NCBI GenBank assembly: GCA_019308525.1
Contig: JAFDIC010000038.1
Location: forward strand, 1-16,956
Source of the DNA: Deltaproteobacteria bacterium
GTDB lineage: Bacteria; Desulfobacterota; DSM-4660; Desulfatiglandales; HGW-15
Reading direction: 5' to 3'
Length of the DNA: 16,956 bases
Positions 1 to 7,958 of this stretch are shown here, in pieces. Both the position numbers and the translations under genes were made by a program. The notes beneath the pieces are model-generated. The model was not told the origin of the DNA, did not search any database, and saw nothing but the letters and a program-made list of their open reading frames with translations. Each line of letters starts with the position of its first letter. The stretch's first letter is position 1.

Positions 1-509
1 ATTCGTGCCCGTATGCCGCGATCTGGTGGAACGCGGAGAAGGCGCTGCCCCAGAAATGCACCTTTTGCGTTCACCTCCTGGAAGAGGGGGCTGACAAACC
101 CAGGGGTGCCCAAGCATGCCCTACGGGTGCACTGGAAATGATCTGTGTCGAGGATAGTGACATGGAGAGGATCAGGGAGGAAAGAGGCCTTGAGGTCTTG
201 ATGCCCGGCTTGAAGGCAGAGCCCAGGGTCTACTACCTCAATCTCTATCGCCACGAGAAATGCTTTATCGCGGGGAACGTTGTATTGCAGGACAAGGACG
301 AATGTGCAGAAGGGGCAAAGGTGACGCTCAGCAAAGGAAACAAAGGCATAGATGCTGTCGAGACAAATAACTACGGGGACTTCAAGCTGGACAATCTTGA
401 GGAAAACAGTGGAAGGTACGACCTCCTGGTAGAGTACCCGGGATACAGGGAAAAGAAACTGAGCGTGGAAGTCAAGGAGAGCGTAAACATCGGAACAATA
501 TTCCTCTAG
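1..509 (+). CDS. Transhydroxylase-type Fe-S (beta) subunit, 5' end outside window
   Basis: This is the 3' part (168 residues from the codon at position 3) of an electron-transfer subunit of the DMSO-reductase family. The reading frame is open to the left edge, so the ATG at 138 is internal. It is a clear paralogue of the complete subunit at 7059-7907: both have the CPY..IWW segment, the CTFC motif, the CPTGAL motif and the same C-terminal beta-rich domain with NYGDFK and ES(V/I)N(I/L)GTI near the end. That arrangement (ferredoxin domain plus a small beta-barrel) is known from the small subunit of Pelobacter pyrogallol-phloroglucinol transhydroxylase. Oddity: the third Cys of the last cluster motif is Gly (GGT, 105-107), where the paralogue has Cys. 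A catalytic partner probably lies just upstream, outside the window. Family assignment is firm; the substrate is not known. Confidence 0.88.
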   Translation, partial: SCPYAAIWWNAEKALPQKCTFCVHLLEEGADKPRGAQACPTGALEMICVEDSDMERIREERGLEVLMPGLKAEPRVYYLNLYRHEKCFIAGNVVLQDKDECAEGAKVTLSKGNKGIDAVETNNYGDFKLDNLEENSGRYDLLVEYPGYREKKLSVEVKESVNIGTIFL

Positions 510-656
510 TTCCACTCCTGCAAACAGATAACATTCCAAGAGTGGTCGACTTGGGGGAATTGGGAGTGGAGCGGGATATTGCTCCATTATTCGAGTGACA
601 GGGAGGATATTGGGAGCAAGGGAGCTCTCGAAAACGGTTTTCAAGAAACTGAACAA

Positions 657-663
657 GGGAGGT
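657..663 (+). promoter_or_regulatory. Ribosome binding site of the cupin gene
   Basis: GGGAGGT lies 8 bases before the ATG at 672 and fixes that start. The rest of the 162-base gap (510-671) shows only short inverted repeats, such as TTGCTCC at 571-577 with GGAGCAA near 614-620, and no convincing promoter. Confidence 0.7.
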
Positions 664-671
664 AACAAGTC

Positions 672-1010
672 ATGAAAAAAGTGGAGATCAAGGATGTAAA
701 ACCCTACGACGCACCAGGACATTTCAACATGACCGCACTCAGGTTGCACGGCAAGGAAGAGAGCGGGGCCAAGAAATTCTGGATGGGACTTTCCCACTTC
801 CTTCCCCAGGGAGGGGCCGAGTTCGGCGCCACAGACACCGAAAAGATCTACTTCGTGCTGGAGGGAGAAGTTACCATAAAGACGGAGAAGGAGGAAATCG
901 TCCTCAAGCCCTGGGATTCCATATACATCGGCCCGAACGAAGGAAGGGCGATCATCAACAATACCAATAAGCCTGCCAGCATGCTGGTTGTGATCAACTA
1001 CCCGGACTAA
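672..1010 (+). CDS. Small single-domain cupin, metal ligands apparently lost
   Basis: This 112-residue protein has a single cupin-2 barrel. It shows the FVLEGE turn (61-66) of cupin motif 1 and a motif 2-like stretch, WDSIYIGPNEG, followed by NN. The residues that normally bind the metal are missing: the HxH positions are Thr54 and Thr56 (GATDTEK), the Glu position is Lys58, and the His of motif 2 is replaced by Arg or Ala. There is no signal peptide or membrane segment, so it should be cytoplasmic. It lies between a transhydroxylase-type Fe-S subunit and a BKACE gene, all on one strand, so it probably belongs to the same catabolic operon. Possible roles are a metal-independent isomerase or cyclase acting on a pathway intermediate, or a ligand-binding accessory protein. 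The exact function cannot be told from the sequence. Confidence 0.85.
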   Translation: MKKVEIKDVKPYDAPGHFNMTALRLHGKEESGAKKFWMGLSHFLPQGGAEFGATDTEKIYFVLEGEVTIKTEKEEIVLKPWDSIYIGPNEGRAIINNTNKPASMLVVINYPD

Positions 1011-1083
1011 GGTCCAGCGGCACCTCCGCAGACCGGGACTGTCCCCGAGAGCCTTGCCGGGGGCTGGAACTTTCCTGCCACAG

Positions 1084-1100
1084 GGGGGCGAATAGCCCCC
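1084..1100. other. GC-rich hairpin in the cupin-BKACE gap
   Basis: A perfect 6-bp stem (GGGGGC / GCCCCC) with a 5-base loop lies in the 175-base gap between the cupin and BKACE genes. No T-run follows, so it is a poor intrinsic terminator. It could be an mRNA-processing or stability element, or chance in GC-rich DNA. Confidence 0.3.
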
Positions 1101-1169
1101 ACGGCACGGGAAGGTGCTTTACTCGATGCCGGCGTGGGACGCAGGCGAATGCAACCCATTACCCAAATG

Positions 1170-1175
1170 AAAGGA
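1170..1175 (+). promoter_or_regulatory. Ribosome binding site that decides the BKACE start
   Basis: AAAGGA ends 10 bases before the ATG at 1186, a normal spacing. It is only 4 bases before the in-frame TTG at 1180. The ATG is therefore chosen. Confidence 0.55.
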
Positions 1176-1185
1176 CTGGTTGGAA

Positions 1186-2106
1186 ATGGCTAAAATCATT
1201 ATTACAGCGGCCCTGACAGGAAATATTCATACACCTTCCATGTCACCCTATCTGCCCATCACCCCGCAACAACTCATAGACGAAGCAGCCAGGTGTGAAC
1301 AGGCGGGGGCCACGGTGGTACACATTCATGCCAGGGATCCAGACAACGGAAAGCCCACGACGGACATAGAGATATACAGGGAGATCCTGAGCGGGATAAA
1401 GGCGAAGACAAACCTGGTTGTCACGGTCACCACCGGCGGAACTGCGACAATGACCCCAGAGGAAAGGATAGCCGTGGTAAGGGAACTGAAGCCCGAGATG
1501 GCCACCTTCAACGCGGGGTCCATGAATTTTGCCCTCTATCCCGTGCTCAACAAGTACAAGGAGTTCAAGTACGACTGGGAAAAGGATTTTCTTGCGAGCA
1601 CGGAAGGTTTCATCTTCCCTAACACCTTTACGTCCTTGAAGGTGTTCTGCAAGACCATGAATGAAGTCAATACGCGGCCGGAACTTGAAATCTATGACGT
1701 GGGGCATATCACGAACTTGAAACAGATCATGGACGAAGGCTTTCTGAAAAAACCAATATACCTTCAGTTCGTGCTCGGAATTCTGGGCGGGATCCAGGCA
1801 ACTGTGGGGAACCTCGTTCACCTGGTAAACACCGCACGACAGACCTTCGGAGACTTCCAGTGGTCTGTCTGCGCGGCCGGGAGACATTCGTTTTCCATGG
1901 GCGTGGTGAACATGGTGATGGGCGGGAACATGAGGGTCGGCCTTGAGGACAACCTCTATCTGGGCAAGGGTGAACTGGCAAAGAGCAATGCCGAGCTCGT
2001 GGAGAAGGCCATCCGGTTCGCCAGGGAACTTGGCCTGGAGGTGGCGACACCGGATGATGCCAGGCAGATGCTGGGTCTGAAGGGCCTGGACAAGGTGAAT
2101 TTCTGA
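1186..2106 (+). CDS. Beta-keto acid cleavage enzyme (BKACE, DUF849); candidate triacetate acetoacetate-lyase
   Basis: This 306-residue cytoplasmic enzyme has the normal length for the DUF849 family. Family members are metal-dependent TIM barrels that condense a beta-keto acid with acetyl-CoA and release acetoacetate plus a new CoA ester. The start ATG places the metal-binding pair at His46 and His48 (VVHIHARD), the same numbers as in the characterised 3-keto-5-aminohexanoate cleavage enzyme Kce. Other family hallmarks are VTTGG (81-85), NAGSMNF, QFVLGILGG and RVGLEDNLYL. It is followed by SDR and 3HCDH-type dehydrogenase genes and by a transhydroxylase. A BKACE-family enzyme is known to cleave 3,5-dioxohexanoate (triacetate) in anaerobic phloroglucinol degradation, so that substrate is the leading inference. 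Another beta-keto acid cannot be excluded, because specificity in this family depends on pocket residues that I cannot model here. Confidence 0.93.
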   Translation: MAKIIITAALTGNIHTPSMSPYLPITPQQLIDEAARCEQAGATVVHIHARDPDNGKPTTDIEIYREILSGIKAKTNLVVTVTTGGTATMTPEERIAVVRELKPEMATFNAGSMNFALYPVLNKYKEFKYDWEKDFLASTEGFIFPNTFTSLKVFCKTMNEVNTRPELEIYDVGHITNLKQIMDEGFLKKPIYLQFVLGILGGIQATVGNLVHLVNTARQTFGDFQWSVCAAGRHSFSMGVVNMVMGGNMRVGLEDNLYLGKGELAKSNAELVEKAIRFARELGLEVATPDDARQMLGLKGLDKVNF

Positions 2107-2215
2107 CGTTCCGTTTAGGAGGAATGCCTTGGATCAAGGTTCATGAAGTTTTGGGGTGGAGAGGTATGGACAATTAGCGCACGCTGGATGAAAAAGAAAG
2201 AGGCGAAAAGAAGAC

Positions 2216-2223
2216 AAGGAGGG
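2216..2223 (+). promoter_or_regulatory. Ribosome binding site that decides the SDR start
   Basis: AAGGAGGG ends 6 bases before the ATG at 2230. An in-frame ATG at 2143 would add 29 basic, low-complexity residues with no family counterpart and has no comparable site. Confidence 0.75.
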
Positions 2224-2229
2224 AGAGAC

Positions 2230-3021
2230 ATGGCGACAAAAAAGGGCGTGGACCTGCTCAAAGACCTGTTCGACGTCAGTGGAAAGGTCGCTCTCATAAC
2301 GGGAGCGACAGGGGGCTTTGGCCGAATGTCCGCAATGGGACTGGCAATGGCCGGAGCAAGAATCATGGCTACCGGCAGGACAGAGGATAAACTCAAGGCC
2401 CTGGTGCAGGATATCGAGAAAGAGGGAGGCGTGGCCGCGTTTTCCGCGGGGTCACCCGTAGATCAGGAAGACGTAAAAAAGGTAGTAAAGGATACGGTGG
2501 AGAAGTACGGTGGGATCGACATCTTGATCACCGCGGCGGGTGTCAACAAGACGGCCCCCATCGTTGAGCAGCCGGTCGAGGAGTGGGAGATGATCATGGA
2601 TGTTAACGTCAAGGGGACGTATCTCTACTGCAAGGAAGTGGGCAGGGTCATGATCGAGCAGGGAAGGGGCGGCAAGGTAATCCTGCTCTCTTCTACAAGG
2701 GGGATGTTGGGGATGGCAAACTACACGGCCTACAGCCCGTCAAAGGGGGCGATTTCCCTTCTGGCAAAGTCCTTGGGTTGCGAATGGGGCCCTCACAAGA
2801 TCAATGTCAATGCCATTGCGCCGACCGTATTCAGGACTGCCCTGACCCAGTGGATGTTTGATGACAGTGAATTCTACAAGAATTTCTTAAGGCGTATCCC
2901 CGTAGGCAGGCTGGGTGAACCGGAAGATTTCCTGGGCACGGTGATCTTTCTCTCTTCCAGGGCGTCTGACTTCATGACCGGGGCCATTCTTTACGTTGAC
3001 GGCGGGTACACAGCGGGGTAA
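2230..3021 (+). CDS. Short-chain dehydrogenase/reductase; candidate phloroglucinol reductase
   Basis: This is a 263-residue classical SDR (FabG-like), an NAD(P)H-dependent ketone/alcohol oxidoreductase. Visible motifs are the cofactor glycine motif TGATGGFG (24-31), the AAG segment after beta-4, catalytic Ser155 (LLSS), and Tyr168 and Lys172 in YSPSK. The C-terminal SDR signature ends in YVDGGYTAG. The Ser-Tyr spacing of 13 is typical. There is no signal peptide. It is separated by only 5 bases from the next dehydrogenase gene, which shows co-transcription. From what I recall of anaerobic phloroglucinol catabolism, the NADPH-dependent reductase that makes dihydrophloroglucinol is an SDR, so this gene is a natural candidate for that step. 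It could equally oxidise or reduce a 3-hydroxy acid in the same pathway. The family is certain; the substrate is inferred from neighbours only. Confidence 0.93.
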   Translation: MATKKGVDLLKDLFDVSGKVALITGATGGFGRMSAMGLAMAGARIMATGRTEDKLKALVQDIEKEGGVAAFSAGSPVDQEDVKKVVKDTVEKYGGIDILITAAGVNKTAPIVEQPVEEWEMIMDVNVKGTYLYCKEVGRVMIEQGRGGKVILLSSTRGMLGMANYTAYSPSKGAISLLAKSLGCEWGPHKINVNAIAPTVFRTALTQWMFDDSEFYKNFLRRIPVGRLGEPEDFLGTVIFLSSRASDFMTGAILYVDGGYTAG

Positions 3022-3026
3022 GAGTC

Positions 3027-3971
3027 ATGGCATTGAATCAGAGCAAGATTGCGGTCGTAGGCGCCGGGCTCATGGGGCATGGGCTCGCCCAGATTTTTGC
3101 GGTTCACGGGTGCGCGGTGAGCCTCATGGATGTGAAAGAGGAACTCCTTGGCAAGGCCCTGGAAAATGTGCGTGGCAACCTTGATCTCATGTCAGAGAAG
3201 GGAATAGGGACAAGAGACGATATCGAGCCTGCCATAGGAAGGATCAAGACCACGACGGACCTGAAAGAGGCTGCCGCCGGTGCACAGTTCGTGGTGGAGG
3301 CGGTGACAGAAGACCTGGCCCTGAAACAGGATGTATTCAAGGAGTTGGACCAGATCTGCCCCCCGGACACCATCCTGGCCACCAATACCTCGGTTATCAG
3401 TATCACCGAGATTGCGGAAAAATCCCGGCAGAGAGAGCGCATCGTGGGCACCCATTTCTGGAATCCTCCTTACTTGATCCCCCTGGTGGAGGTGGTCAAG
3501 GGCAGGGATACTTCCGAGGAGGTGATGGAGAGGACCATCGGGATTCTCAAGGACGTTGGAAAACACCCGGTCAGGGTAAACAAGGATGTTCCGGGGTTCG
3601 TGGGGAACAGGCTTCAGCATGCATTATGGAGAGAGGCCATATCCATCGTGGAGCGGGGCATTGCGGACGCGGCCACGGTGGATGAATGTGTCAGGTATGG
3701 CTTCGGCTTGAGGCTGCCGGTGCTGGGCCCCATGGAGAATGCCGACATGGTAGGGACTGACTTGGTCCTGGCCATACACGACTATATCTTGAAACACCTT
3801 GAGAATTCCCCGAATCCATCGCCTTTACTGAGGAAAAAGGTCCAGGAGGGGCACCTGGGCTTCAAGAGCGGAAAGGGGTTCCAGGAGTGGACCTCCAAAG
3901 AGATGGAAAGGTCGCGGAAAAGGCTCCAGGAACACCTCCTGGAAGCCACCAGAAGACCCGGCAGGAGATAG
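3027..3971 (+). CDS. 3-hydroxyacyl-CoA dehydrogenase family protein; candidate 3-hydroxy-5-oxohexanoate dehydrogenase
   Basis: This 314-residue protein has a Rossmann domain (about 1-185) followed by the helical C-terminal dimerisation domain of the 3HCDH family (about 186-300). It shows GAGLMG (12-17), an NTSVISI segment, and the catalytic dyad His143 (THFWNPP) and Glu155 (LVEVV), 12 residues apart as in the family. The PGFVGNR hinge and a LGPMENADMVG helix also fit. It is a stand-alone dehydrogenase with no hydratase domain. It starts 5 bases after the SDR stop, so the two are almost certainly translated from one message. The setting suggests oxidation of a free or CoA-bound 3-hydroxy acid to the beta-keto acid taken by the BKACE enzyme upstream. 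3-Hydroxybutyryl-CoA dehydrogenase is the obvious alternative role, since the pathway ends in acetoacetate/acetoacetyl-CoA. Confidence 0.92.
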   Translation: MALNQSKIAVVGAGLMGHGLAQIFAVHGCAVSLMDVKEELLGKALENVRGNLDLMSEKGIGTRDDIEPAIGRIKTTTDLKEAAAGAQFVVEAVTEDLALKQDVFKELDQICPPDTILATNTSVISITEIAEKSRQRERIVGTHFWNPPYLIPLVEVVKGRDTSEEVMERTIGILKDVGKHPVRVNKDVPGFVGNRLQHALWREAISIVERGIADAATVDECVRYGFGLRLPVLGPMENADMVGTDLVLAIHDYILKHLENSPNPSPLLRKKVQEGHLGFKSGKGFQEWTSKEMERSRKRLQEHLLEATRRPGRR

Positions 3972-4077
3972 GGGAGCATAAAAGGGGCCCTGGCAGATCG
4001 CTCTGACCGGGGGGAGAGAAGGGTGGGAGGCCCCAATGTTCAGGGAGGGAGGAAAATTGAAGTCCAACTAGGAGCCT

Positions 4078-4086
4078 GGAGGAGGT
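4078..4086 (+). promoter_or_regulatory. Ribosome binding site that decides the large-subunit start
   Basis: GGAGGAGGT ends 6 bases before the ATG at 4093. The in-frame TTG at 4090 is only 3 bases away and is rejected. The preceding gap (3972-4092) shows purine-rich sequence and no clear promoter. Confidence 0.75.
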
Positions 4087-4092
4087 TGGTTG

Positions 4093-7062
4093 ATGGCTTT
4101 TGAAAAGACCCAGTTCTCTTTGATTCTCTATGGAATAGAGAAGATGTTGAAGCGGGCTGCAAAGAAGCATCCTTTTTTCAAGGAGCGTCTCAAGGAGAAG
4201 AATTTCACCGCGCAAATAAAGATCAAGGACGGCTCGGCGGGGAGGCATTTTACGTTCAAAAACGGGAAGGTCACCTCCAGGAGCGGTATTCACCCGAATC
4301 CTGACATTACGGTTATTTTCAGAAATGCCGTGCTGGCGGCTAAGCTCATGAAGCCAGGCAGGGACCAGCTCGATCAGATCAATGCCATGAAGAACTTCCA
4401 ACTGGGGCTGGAGGGTCCGGACGAGTTGACTTCCTGGTTCATGGAGACCTTGAGCCTCATGCTTTCCGCAGGTCTGGACTATGGCACGGACGTGGGAGGA
4501 GGTGTCAGGAGATATACGAGCAATACCAACGGCGGCCCCGTGTTTGTGTACGTCAAGGGTGGCAGGTTAATAAGGATCACCCCCATAGAGTTTGACGAAA
4601 AGGATGCTGCGCCCTGGACTATCAAGGCGAGGGGAAGGTCCTTCACTCCACCGCGCAAGACAACGGTTTCCCCCCACACCCTGGCCTGGAAATCCATGAT
4701 CTATTCCAAGGATAGACTCTTGTATCCCATGAAGAGGGTGGACTTCGATCCGTCGGGCAAGAGGAACTGTAGGAACAGGGGGATCTCTGGTTACGAGAGG
4801 ATAAGCTGGGACGAGGCCCTTGATATGGTGGCTGAAGAAATCATGAGGGTGAAGAGAGAATACGGCCCGGGGGCGATCTTGAATGGCAGCGGTTCCCACC
4901 ACACCTGGGGGATCCTGGGGTACTGGTTGAGTGCAAGGATCAGGTTCTTCAATTCCATCGGGTTTACACCTGTGGTGCATAATCCGGATAGCTGGGAGGG
5001 GTGGTACTGGGGGGCGATGCACCACTGGGGCCAAAGTATGCGCCTTGGCGCAGGGGAGACCTATGGAACGGTTGAAGATTGCCTCAGGAACTGTGAGATG
5101 GTGGTCTTCTGGTCCAGTGATCCCGAAGCTACCAGCGGGGTCTACGGGGCCTTTGAGGGGACCATACGCCGCCAATGGTTGAAAGACCTTGGGATCAAGA
5201 TGGTTCACATAGATCCCTATTACAATCACACGGCGGCGCTTCTCGGGGGCAAATGGCTGGCCCCGAGACCTGCCACCGGTAATGCCCTCGCCCTGGCGAT
5301 AGCCTACGTCTGGATCACTGAAGGCCTCTATGACAAGGATTACGTGGAAAAGAGGACAGTAGGGTTCGCCAAATGGAGGGATTACATCCTGGGCAGGGAA
5401 GACGGCGCTCCCAAGACCCCGGAGTGGCAAGAGGGAGAGTCGGGAGTCCCTGCAAAGGATGTCCGGGCCCTGGCAAGGGAGTGGGGGACAAAGCGCACAT
5501 ACCTTGCCGCCGGGGGGATCGTCGGTTTTGGAAGTGCGTGCCGTTGTGCCACGGGCAGTGAGTGGGCCCGTTCAATGGTATGCCTCATGGCCATGCAGGG
5601 GCTGGGCAAGCCCGGGGTGAACATGGGCTGCATGCAGCAGGGGACACCGGTGGACACGAGTTTCTACTTTCCCGGCTACGCGGAAGGGGGCCTTTCCGGG
5701 GATATCGAGGGGACGGCGCTGGCCGTGCACCTGTACCAGCGGATGCCCCAGCTTGCCTCGGTGAATACTGTGTACCAGAGGGTTCCAAGGCTCAGGATCC
5801 CCGAGGCCATCCTGGAAGGCAGGTGTGAGGGATACCCCACTGACGCAAAGACCATAGAGGGACAGTTCTTGAAGTTTGAGTATCCGACACCCGGCCATTC
5901 ACCGATAAGGTTGTACTACAAGTACGGAGGTTCCCATTTCGGCACCATGTCGGATACGAATCGTTATGCCAGGGCTTACAGGTCCGAAAACCTGGAGTTC
6001 GTTGTAAACCAGTCCATTTGGTTCGAGGGGGAGGCAAAGTTTGCTGACATACTGCTACCCGCCTGCACCAGTTTCGAGAGGTGGGACATAAGCGAGTTTG
6101 CAAATTGCGGCGGCTACGTGCAGCATAGCTTCACGCAGTGTAATCATCGGGTAGCGGTATTGCAGCACAAGTGTATTGAGCCACTGGGCGAATCCAAGTC
6201 CGATTTTCAGATCTTTCTGGATCTGGCCAAGAGGCTCGGTCTTTCAGCCCTGTTCTCAGAAGGCGTTACAGAGTTGGACTGGTGCAAGCGACTCTTTGAC
6301 GCCACGGACCTGCCGGAGCACATTTCCTGGAAAGAATTCCTCAAAAAGGGATACTTTGTAATCCCCGCGCCCCCGGAGGAATTGAGGGACCCGGTCTCCT
6401 ATCGATGGTTTGCCGAAGGAAGGCCAAAGGATACCCCTGAGCTGGCACCCCTGCCGGCCGACTACACGGGGAAGTACGGAATGGGACTCCAGACCCAGTC
6501 GGGAAAGATCGAATTCGAGTGCTCCAGCCTGAAACGTTTTGACCCGGAAGATCCCGAGAGGCCGATCATCAGCAAATATATCCCCGCCTGGGAAGGGCAT
6601 CATACCAGGGAACTTTACGAGAAATACCCTTTGCAGTTGATTTCACCACACCCCAGGTTCAGCTTCCACACCCTGGGGGACGGAAAGGATAGCACGATCA
6701 ATGACGTGAAGGATCACCGGTTGCTCGTGGACGGATACTACTACTGGATCGTAAGGATCAATCCCAGGGACGCAGAGAGGAGAGGTATAGGGCAAGATGA
6801 CCTGGTCAAGGTCTTCAATGACAGGGGAGCCGTAATATGCGCCGCCCAGATCACTGAGCGTATCCCTCCGGGAGTCGTGCATTCCTACGAATCTTCCGCC
6901 GTTTATGACCCCCTGGGAGAGCCCGGTTCTTCCGTTGATCGGGGCGGGTGCATCAACCAGTTGACACCCAGCAGGATGATGATAGAGAAATCCCATGCCA
7001 TGGCTGCAAATTCGTGCCTCGTGGAAATAGAGAAATGGAAGGGGACGGAGGGGGAAAAATGA
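4093..7062 (+). CDS. Transhydroxylase-like molybdopterin catalytic subunit with N-terminal SCP2-like domain
   Basis: This 989-residue DMSO-reductase-family enzyme has no N-terminal Fe-S cysteine motif, as in the large subunit of pyrogallol-phloroglucinol transhydroxylase. The active-site residues of that enzyme, recalled as His144, Asp174, Ser175 (Mo ligand) and Tyr404, fall here on His269 (GSHHTW), Asp299-Ser300 (HNPDSWEGW) and Tyr529 (FPGYAEGG), all with a constant offset of 125. The extra N-terminus, about residues 1-130, reads as an SCP2-type lipid/acyl-binding fold: a KIKDG strand, [13 protein letters not shown], then a helix and [11 protein letters not shown]. The C-terminal molybdopterin-dinucleotide domain (about 830-980) includes [11 protein letters not shown]. 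There is no Tat signal, so it is cytoplasmic. Its stop overlaps the start of the Fe-S subunit. Likely reaction: hydroxyl transfer on, or hydroxylation of, a di- or trihydroxybenzene. Resorcinol or dihydroxybenzoate hydroxylase is an alternative in the same family. Confidence 0.92.
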   Translation: MAFEKTQFSLILYGIEKMLKRAAKKHPFFKERLKEKNFTAQIKIKDGSAGRHFTFKNGKVTSRSGIHPNPDITVIFRNAVLAAKLMKPGRDQLDQINAMKNFQLGLEGPDELTSWFMETLSLMLSAGLDYGTDVGGGVRRYTSNTNGGPVFVYVKGGRLIRITPIEFDEKDAAPWTIKARGRSFTPPRKTTVSPHTLAWKSMIYSKDRLLYPMKRVDFDPSGKRNCRNRGISGYERISWDEALDMVAEEIMRVKREYGPGAILNGSGSHHTWGILGYWLSARIRFFNSIGFTPVVHNPDSWEGWYWGAMHHWGQSMRLGAGETYGTVEDCLRNCEMVVFWSSDPEATSGVYGAFEGTIRRQWLKDLGIKMVHIDPYYNHTAALLGGKWLAPRPATGNALALAIAYVWITEGLYDKDYVEKRTVGFAKWRDYILGREDGAPKTPEWQEGESGVPAKDVRALAREWGTKRTYLAAGGIVGFGSACRCATGSEWARSMVCLMAMQGLGKPGVNMGCMQQGTPVDTSFYFPGYAEGGLSGDIEGTALAVHLYQRMPQLASVNTVYQRVPRLRIPEAILEGRCEGYPTDAKTIEGQFLKFEYPTPGHSPIRLYYKYGGSHFGTMSDTNRYARAYRSENLEFVVNQSIWFEGEAKFADILLPACTSFERWDISEFANCGGYVQHSFTQCNHRVAVLQHKCIEPLGESKSDFQIFLDLAKRLGLSALFSEGVTELDWCKRLFDATDLPEHISWKEFLKKGYFVIPAPPEELRDPVSYRWFAEGRPKDTPELAPLPADYTGKYGMGLQTQSGKIEFECSSLKRFDPEDPERPIISKYIPAWEGHHTRELYEKYPLQLISPHPRFSFHTLGDGKDSTINDVKDHRLLVDGYYYWIVRINPRDAERRGIGQDDLVKVFNDRGAVICAAQITERIPPGVVHSYESSAVYDPLGEPGSSVDRGGCINQLTPSRMMIEKSHAMAANSCLVEIEKWKGTEGEK

Positions 7063-7907
7063 CAGGCTGGTGCATGATAATAGATGTGGAAAAGTGTGAA
7101 AACTGCAACAACTGTTTCCTTTCCTGTAAAGACGAATTCGTGGGAAACGACTGGCCGGGGTATTCCGTCTCCCAGCCCTTGCACGGACAGCGCTGGATAG
7201 ATATCCTGCGCAAAGAGAGGGGACAGTTTCCCCTGATAGACGTGGCATATCTGCCCGTACCCTGTATGCATTGTGATAGCGCACCCTGCATCAGGGCGGC
7301 AAAGGATGGCGCGGTTTACAAGAGGAAGGACGGAATTGTCATTATTGACCCCGAGAGGGCCAAGGGTCAGAGGGACATCCCGAAATCCTGCCCCTACGGG
7401 GTGATATGGTGGAACGAGGAAAGGAGTGTCCCCCAGAAATGCACCTTTTGCGCGCATCTCCTTGATGAGGGCTGGAAGGAACCAAGGTGCGTCCAGGCAT
7501 GTCCGACAGGGGCCTTGAGAGTATTGAAGGCGGAAGAGGAGGACATGAATAGAATCGTTGAAGAGGAAGGGCTGGAGGCCTTCCATCCTGAGTACCGGAC
7601 CAGCCCAAGGGTGCTGTACAGGAACCTGTATCGCTATTTGAGATGTTTCCTTGCCGGCAGCATAGCCTTTGAAAGGGAAGGGATTGTGGATTGTGCCGAA
7701 GGGGCGAAGGTTGTTTTGAGAAAGGGCGGAGAAAAGCTCGGGGAGGCCACAGCGGATAACTACGGCGATTTCAAAATTGACAGGCTGGAACAAGACAGCG
7801 GCAGGTATACCATCGAGATAACATACAAGGAATATAAAAAAAAGATCATCGAGGTCGAAATCAAAGAAAGTATCAACTTAGGCACCATTTTGTTACAATC
7901 TGTTTGA
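7059..7907 (+). CDS. Transhydroxylase-type Fe-S (beta) subunit, complete
   Basis: This 282-residue subunit is close to the 274 I recall for the Pelobacter small subunit. The ATG overlaps the large-subunit stop (ATGA) and has a GGAGGGGG site just upstream; an earlier ATG at 6948 lies inside the large-subunit gene and is rejected. Cysteines: motif I at 13, 16, 19 and 23; motif II at 69, 72 and 77; a lone Cys111 (CPYG); motif IV at 128, 131, 144 and 148. The fourth Cys of motif II (Ala81) and the first three of motif III are absent together. That removes one whole cluster and leaves three [4Fe-4S], as known for transhydroxylase. From about residue 190 a beta-rich Cna-B/carboxypeptidase-regulatory-like domain follows. 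Role: cytoplasmic electron-relay partner of the 4093-7062 subunit. Confidence 0.93.
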   Translation: MTGWCMIIDVEKCENCNNCFLSCKDEFVGNDWPGYSVSQPLHGQRWIDILRKERGQFPLIDVAYLPVPCMHCDSAPCIRAAKDGAVYKRKDGIVIIDPERAKGQRDIPKSCPYGVIWWNEERSVPQKCTFCAHLLDEGWKEPRCVQACPTGALRVLKAEEEDMNRIVEEEGLEAFHPEYRTSPRVLYRNLYRYLRCFLAGSIAFEREGIVDCAEGAKVVLRKGGEKLGEATADNYGDFKIDRLEQDSGRYTIEITYKEYKKKIIEVEIKESINLGTILLQSV

Positions 7908-7943
7908 TCCGATTTCGGTGAGTGTCAAGATAAGAGATGGGCT

Positions 7944-7950
7944 GAGGAGA
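7944..7950 (+). promoter_or_regulatory. Ribosome binding site supporting a GTG start
   Basis: GAGGAGA ends 8 bases before the GTG at 7959. No in-frame ATG lies nearby, so the GTG start of the second molybdopterin enzyme is accepted. Confidence 0.6.
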
Positions 7951-7958
7951 GAATACCA

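Noticed and set aside
138..509. Stand-alone 123-residue gene starting at ATG 138
   Set aside because: The same frame is open to the left edge and encodes Fe-S motifs matching the paralogue at 7059-7907, so this ATG is internal.
1011..1185. Intrinsic terminator or riboswitch before the BKACE gene
   Set aside because: Several GC-rich hairpins can be drawn, but none is followed by a T-run and no known riboswitch core is recognisable.
2117..2229. Strong AGGAGG at 2117-2122 and an upstream SDR start at 2143
   Set aside because: The AGGAGG is one base from an ATG that opens only a 17-codon frame, and the 29-residue extension from 2143 has no family counterpart. The site at 2216-2223 explains the SDR start better. 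The AGGAGG may be a remnant or chance.
4567..5430. 287-residue reading frame on the - strand
   Set aside because: It lies wholly opposite the molybdopterin subunit, is Pro/Gly-rich without motifs, and has no ribosome site. It is a shadow of GC-rich coding sequence.
6948..7058. Earlier ATG (6948) for the Fe-S subunit
   Set aside because: It would overlap the large subunit by over 100 bases. The ATG at 7059 has a good ribosome site, the usual ATGA overlap and the natural family N-terminus.
6903..7793. 296-residue reading frame on the - strand
   Set aside because: It is antisense to the large-subunit end and the Fe-S subunit, both of which have clear motifs. No recognisable protein features.
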